Below are positions 4,842 through 7,954 of a DNA stretch of 7,954 bases, piece by piece. This stretch comes from Phycisphaerales bacterium (lineage in GTDB: Bacteria > Planctomycetota > Phycisphaerae > Phycisphaerales > UBA1924). Where the stretch lies: assembly GCA_030680655.1 (NCBI GenBank), contig JAUXUZ010000488.1:1-7954 (forward strand), read 5' to 3'. Positions within the stretch are counted from its first letter, which is position 1. Each line of letters starts with the position of its first letter. The position numbers and the translations under genes were made by a program. Below the pieces are notes generated by a model. The model was not told where the DNA came from. It did no database searches and saw nothing but the letters and a program-made list of their open reading frames with translations.

Positions 4842-6824
4842 CTACTTGGTGCGTCCGAGAAGCTGCTTGCGTTTGGCGAGCAGTTCCTGAACGGCGATGA
4901 CCACGGTGGCGTGGCTCCAGGTGAGGGGGCTGACGCTGAGCATCTCCCCCGTGAGCGGGTGCACCTGCTCGGCGAGGACGCCGCTCTCGGCGGCGCGCTC
5001 GGCGGACCAGGCGAGCAGGTCGATGGCGGGGGCGAGGTCGTCAACGGTCTTGGCGCGGGCGACGGCCCACTGGGCGTGCCAGAGGGTGCAGATGACCCAC
5101 GGGTTGCCGGGGATGTCATCGGGGCGGTCGTTGACGACGCGGTGGTAGTAGTCGTTCTGGTAGCGGGCGCAGCCGCCGATCTCGGTCTTGCACCAAAGGA
5201 GGTTGCGGAGGGCGGCCATCTCCTGCTCGGCGTGGGGGCCGTCGGTCGGCAGGACGCCGAGCCACCAGACGGCGAAGTTGGCGCTGTCGGCGGTCATGTC
5301 GAGGATGTAACCACCTTTTCCGTCGGGCGTGGCCATGCGTGCGAAGCGGCGCTGGGTGGGGTTCCAGAGGTGCTTCATCATGGCGGCGGACATCTCGGCG
5401 GCGCCTTTCTCGAACCAGGCGGCGCGGCCGGTGTCACCGAAGTCTGTTGCGAAGTCACGCGCTGCGCGGAGCGAGGCGATGGTGGCGGCGACGGTGAAGG
5501 TGTGGATGCCGCGCCGCTCTTCCCAGAGGTCCCAGCTTGGCAGGGGGAGTCCGTTGGCGTCGCGGTGGTCAACCATCCACTTGGCGGGGGTGACGATGAG
5601 CGAGCTGTAGAGGGGCTTGACGAACTCGACGTCGTGGTACTGCAGGAAGTGCTGGCGGAGCGACCAGAGGACCAGGGCGGTCTCGTCCTGCTGGATGGGG
5701 TGCGCGGGTTTGCCGTCGATGATCCAGGGGTGCCAGCTGCTGGCGAGCTTGCCGTCGGGCGTGTACTTGTGGAGGAAGAAGCCGTGCTTGGTGATGCACC
5801 GGCCGCAGAAGCGGAAGAACTCACGGCTCAGCTCGCTCTGGCCGGCGAGGATGAGGGCGTAGGCGACGAGGGCGCCGTCGCGCGGCCAGCAGTATGAGTA
5901 TGTGTCGCCGGCGAAGTGGGTGATGTCGGAGTCGTTGGCGGCGATGATGGCGCCGCGGTTATCGATCTGGGTGCGCAGGACCAGGAGGGAGCGGATGTAG
6001 AGCGAGCGGACGGCGGGGGGGAGGAACTCGCAGTCGGGCTCGTCCTTGACGGCCCAGAGCTTCCAGTAGGCGTCGGTGCGGCCGATGTACTTGTCGGGGG
6101 TGCGCTCGCCGATGGACTTGTTGGTGTGGGCGGCGGTGTCGTAGTCGCGCCCGAAGACGACCCAGAAGTGGGCCGACGCCGAGGCGCCGGGGGGGACGGC
6201 GACGTTGAGGCCGACGGTTGCGTCGACCGATCCCTGGCTGATGGCGTTGCGCCCGAGGACGCCGTCTTCAGCGTCGCGCCAGGTTCCCTCGGCGCCACCG
6301 ATGCGTTTGCTGCCGATAGCCCACTGGTCGATGCCGCACTTGCCGGCGTGGCAGCCGTTGACGAGGAAGTAGTAGTCGCCCTTGTAGATGACAAGGCCCG
6401 AGGTCATGGGGTCGTAGTTGGCGGTGTCGCCGACCTGGGTCTCCTGGATCGACGGGTCGATGTGGAAGAAGAGGCGGACGTCACGCGGTGCGCTGCGCCC
6501 GGAGGTGTCGGTGATCTCGACCTTGCGGAGCCAGACGGACTCGTGGAAGTCGACGCAGTCGTTGCAGGTGAGGCGGAGGCCCATCTGCCTGTGCTCCATC
6601 ACCACGTGGGTGACGAGGGTGTCGCTGCGGTATTTCAGTGAACGGGTCCAACCGGCGTCGTCGCTCCAGGCGAAGGCGCCGTCGGCCCAGACGCCGAAGC
6701 GCTGGGGGTAGCCCTCGGTCTGGTTGTACTTGCCGACAAAGGGGAAGTAGATGTCGCGGGCGCGGTAGTGCTCGTCGAAGGTCACCAGCAGGTCACCGTT
6801 TCCGATGGGCAGGTCTCTGGGCAT
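4842..6824 (-). CDS. Family GH15 glucoamylase-like glycoside hydrolase
   Basis: GH15 enzymes release glucose from the non-reducing ends of alpha-glucans by inversion; some members cleave trehalose, so the substrate is open. Residues about 1-265 form the N-terminal beta-sandwich domain found in prokaryotic members, and about 270-655 the alpha/alpha-barrel. Barrel signatures are YCWPRDG (311-317), QQDETALVLW (378-387), WDLWEERRG (431-439) and GVLAEQVHP (615-623). By comparison with bacterial glucoamylases the general acid should be the Glu pair at 435-436 and the base Glu619. PLTWSHA (633-639) is the usual end motif. The length of 660 is normal. No signal peptide is visible, so it probably acts in the cytoplasm, perhaps on stored glycogen or maltodextrin. 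The start has no good Shine-Dalgarno, but MPRDLPIGNGDLLVTFD is the typical opening of such proteins. No other glycogen or trehalose gene is in view. Confidence 0.93.
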   Translation of the reverse strand: MPRDLPIGNGDLLVTFDEHYRARDIYFPFVGKYNQTEGYPQRFGVWADGAFAWSDDAGWTRSLKYRSDTLVTHVVMEHRQMGLRLTCNDCVDFHESVWLRKVEITDTSGRSAPRDVRLFFHIDPSIQETQVGDTANYDPMTSGLVIYKGDYYFLVNGCHAGKCGIDQWAIGSKRIGGAEGTWRDAEDGVLGRNAISQGSVDATVGLNVAVPPGASASAHFWVVFGRDYDTAAHTNKSIGERTPDKYIGRTDAYWKLWAVKDEPDCEFLPPAVRSLYIRSLLVLRTQIDNRGAIIAANDSDITHFAGDTYSYCWPRDGALVAYALILAGQSELSREFFRFCGRCITKHGFFLHKYTPDGKLASSWHPWIIDGKPAHPIQQDETALVLWSLRQHFLQYHDVEFVKPLYSSLIVTPAKWMVDHRDANGLPLPSWDLWEERRGIHTFTVAATIASLRAARDFATDFGDTGRAAWFEKGAAEMSAAMMKHLWNPTQRRFARMATPDGKGGYILDMTADSANFAVWWLGVLPTDGPHAEQEMAALRNLLWCKTEIGGCARYQNDYYHRVVNDRPDDIPGNPWVICTLWHAQWAVARAKTVDDLAPAIDLLAWSAERAAESGVLAEQVHPLTGEMLSVSPLTWSHATVVIAVQELLAKRKQLLGRTK

Positions 6825-6925
6825 GGCGCGAGCATAGCCGAAAGCGTTTGGGCTTCGTGGTGGTGGCTGGAGCGACCTCGGGCACCACTGCTGGAGCGTC
6901 GATGCTGCTCACTGTCGGAGGGCGA

Positions 6926-7228
6926 TCAGGCCGCGGCGGGTTCGGGGACGGCGGGTGCGGCCTTGACGCCCATCGCTTCGAGGCGACGGATGAGGTCACC
7001 GACGAACGTGAGGCGGATGCCGAAGTTCTCGCCGACTTTAACAGCGCGGCCGAGCCCGATGACCTTGTTGTTGACCTGGAGTTCAAGGTCTTCTTCTGCG
7101 TTCTTGGGGAGCTCGATGATGGCGCCGGGCACGAGCGCGGTGACGTCTTTGACAGGCAGTTGCCTGCGTCCAAGGACGACGATGACGGGGACCTCGAGTT
7201 TCTTGAGCGCTTCGATATCCGCGGGCAT
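6926..7228 (-). CDS. fliN: Stand-alone FliN/SpoA-domain protein (flagellar motor switch type)
   Basis: FliN packs with FliM in the flagellar C-ring at the cytoplasmic face, where CheY binding switches rotation; the same fold occurs in type III secretion SctQ proteins. The 100 residues consist of a short charged start, a single SpoA domain at about residues 12-76 and an Ala/Pro-rich tail. The domain shows VPVIVVLGRRQLPVKDV, then LVPGAIIELP, LQVNNKVIGLGRAV and GENFGIRLT, which match the FliN order L-G...L-x-x-G-x-x-I-x-L...N...G...NFG-x-R. The family's usual Glu after the last Gly (GEVV) is Arg here (GRAV). No other flagellar or secretion gene is in the window, so the assignment to flagella is by family only. 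The Shine-Dalgarno is weak. The gene starts about 110 bases after fabF. Confidence 0.82.
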   Translation of the reverse strand: MPADIEALKKLEVPVIVVLGRRQLPVKDVTALVPGAIIELPKNAEEDLELQVNNKVIGLGRAVKVGENFGIRLTFVGDLIRRLEAMGVKAAPAVPEPAAA

Positions 7229-7338
7229 GGCCTGTTTATCGGATAGGGGCGCGGCCGGGGGTCAAAAGTGGGCGCGGGTGCCCGGTGTTTGCCCGGGAAA
7301 GGGGCGCGGGCTTGGCCGGCGGGCCCGCTTGGGGCGGT

Positions 7339-7954
7339 TTACTCGTAGCGGCCGACGATGACCGAGCAGTTGTGCCCGCCGAATCCGAACGTGTTGTTCA
7401 TCACGTACCTGGTGGCACGCTCGCGGGCGTGGTGGGGCACGAGGTCGATATCGAAGGAGGGGTCGGGGCTGTCGAGGTTGATCGTGGGGGCGATGATGCC
7501 GTCGCGGACGGCGTGGATGCAGGCGATCATCTCGATGGCGCCGCTGGCGCCCAGGCCGTGGCCGTGCATGCTCTTGGTGCTGCTCATCACGCACTTGCCA
7601 CCCTTGCTCTTGCGGGCGTGGTCGCCAAAGAGTGAGAGGACGGCCTCGACCTCGGCGGTGTCACCGAGCGGTGTGCTGGTGCCGTGGGCGTTGATGTAAT
7701 CGATGTCGGTGGTGTTGAGGCCGGCGTCGCGGAGGGCCCAGCGCATGGAGCGCGCTGCGCCGCCGCCGTTTGGGTCGGGGGCGGTGATGTGGTGGGCGTC
7801 GCAGGAGTTGGCGACGCCGGCGACTTCTGCGTAGATGGTGGCGCCGCGCTTCTTGGCGTGCTCTTCGGTCTCGAGCACCATGGCGGCTGCGCCCTCGGAG
7901 AGAACGAAGCCGTCGCGACCGCTGTCGAAGGGGCGACTGGCCTTGGTCGGGGCG
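7339..7954 (-). CDS. fabF: 3-oxoacyl-ACP synthase II, C-terminal half (cut by right edge)
   Basis: FabF condenses malonyl-ACP with a growing acyl-ACP in the elongation cycle of type II fatty-acid synthesis in the cytoplasm. About 205 of the usual 410-420 residues are visible, and the frame stays open to the window edge (ASRPFDSGRDGFVLSEGAA). The two active-site histidines are present: NAHGTSTPLGD and KSMHGHGLGASGA, the latter in place of the more common KSMTGHLLGAAGG. The C-terminal NTFGFGGHN matches the usual NSFGFGGHN. The nucleophilic cysteine lies outside the window. It ends normally with VGRYE and a stop. FabF is favoured over FabB by the GFGGHN ending; a polyketide-type relative is less likely. 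Confidence 0.93.
   Translation of the reverse strand, partial: APTKASRPFDSGRDGFVLSEGAAAMVLETEEHAKKRGATIYAEVAGVANSCDAHHITAPDPNGGGAARSMRWALRDAGLNTTDIDYINAHGTSTPLGDTAEVEAVLSLFGDHARKSKGGKCVMSSTKSMHGHGLGASGAIEMIACIHAVRDGIIAPTINLDSPDPSFDIDLVPHHARERATRYVMNNTFGFGGHNCSVIVGRYE

Noticed and set aside
4710..6641. Long plus-strand frames rich in Gly, Val, Ala and Asp opposite the GH15 gene
   Set aside because: They are antisense shadows of a GC-rich gene with complete GH15 motifs.
6825..6925. Another frame after the FliN stop reads PPTVSSIDAPAVVPEVAP, similar in style to the Ala/Pro tail, suggesting a frameshifted longer C-terminus
   Set aside because: Only composition supports it; the SpoA domain is complete without it, and such tails are not conserved. 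A comparison with close relatives would be needed.
7306..7328. GCGGGC/GCCCGC stem after fabF considered as a terminator
   Set aside because: An 11-base loop, a 6-bp stem and no T-run; in DNA this rich in G and C such pairs are expected by chance.
1..7954. tRNA, rRNA or known riboswitch
   Set aside because: No cloverleaf with anticodon and T-arm sequence, no rRNA signature and no riboswitch core was recognised by eye on either strand.

Overview
The window looks like chromosomal DNA from a high-GC planctomycete, probably of the Phycisphaerae. The grounds are the planctomycete-style RHS core with a dockerin-like insert, the membrane protein with a C-terminal C-x2-C...C-x2-C zinc ribbon, and the housekeeping genes in GC-rich codons. 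This placement is inference from gene style; no marker gene is present. Every supported gene reads on the minus strand, so transcription runs from the right edge to the left.

Right part (about 3375-7954), ordinary GC-rich genome. In order of transcription: the 3' half of fabF (fatty-acid elongation, cut by the right edge), a stand-alone small FliN/SpoA-domain protein, a 660-residue family GH15 glucoamylase-like enzyme with no signal peptide, and a SpoIIE/PP2C-type serine phosphatase with a degenerate receiver-like N-terminal domain. The gaps are 100-200 bases and hold only GC-rich stem-loops, so these are probably neighbours with separate or loosely linked transcription rather than one tight operon.

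Middle part (2329-3374), more than 1 kb without a credible gene. It is a mosaic of short, nearly perfect hairpins. A block of about 175-220 bases is present twice (2425-2598 and 2720-2938), with a third diverged partial copy at 3059-3102 whose stem has changed on both arms so that pairing is kept. G-run clusters on the plus strand could form quadruplexes.

Left part (1-2328), accessory DNA. A 5'-truncated RHS gene keeps only the end of the core and a cysteine-rich C-terminal domain. Base composition drops sharply at the DPMGY core signature. The tail carries the sequence EELIHAWQYC followed by C-x-E-V-x-A-x4-G-x-C, the layout I recall for ATP23 (family M76) metallopeptidases, but the first zinc-binding His is Glu. 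A similarly A/T-rich gene for a two-helix membrane protein with a zinc ribbon starts 21 bases downstream. Then come a small palindrome and the end of an IS3-family insertion sequence, whose orfA runs off the left edge. The arrangement (RHS core end, variable tail, small downstream gene, IS) resembles the orphan C-terminal modules of polymorphic toxin loci, and is the best candidate here for something undescribed.
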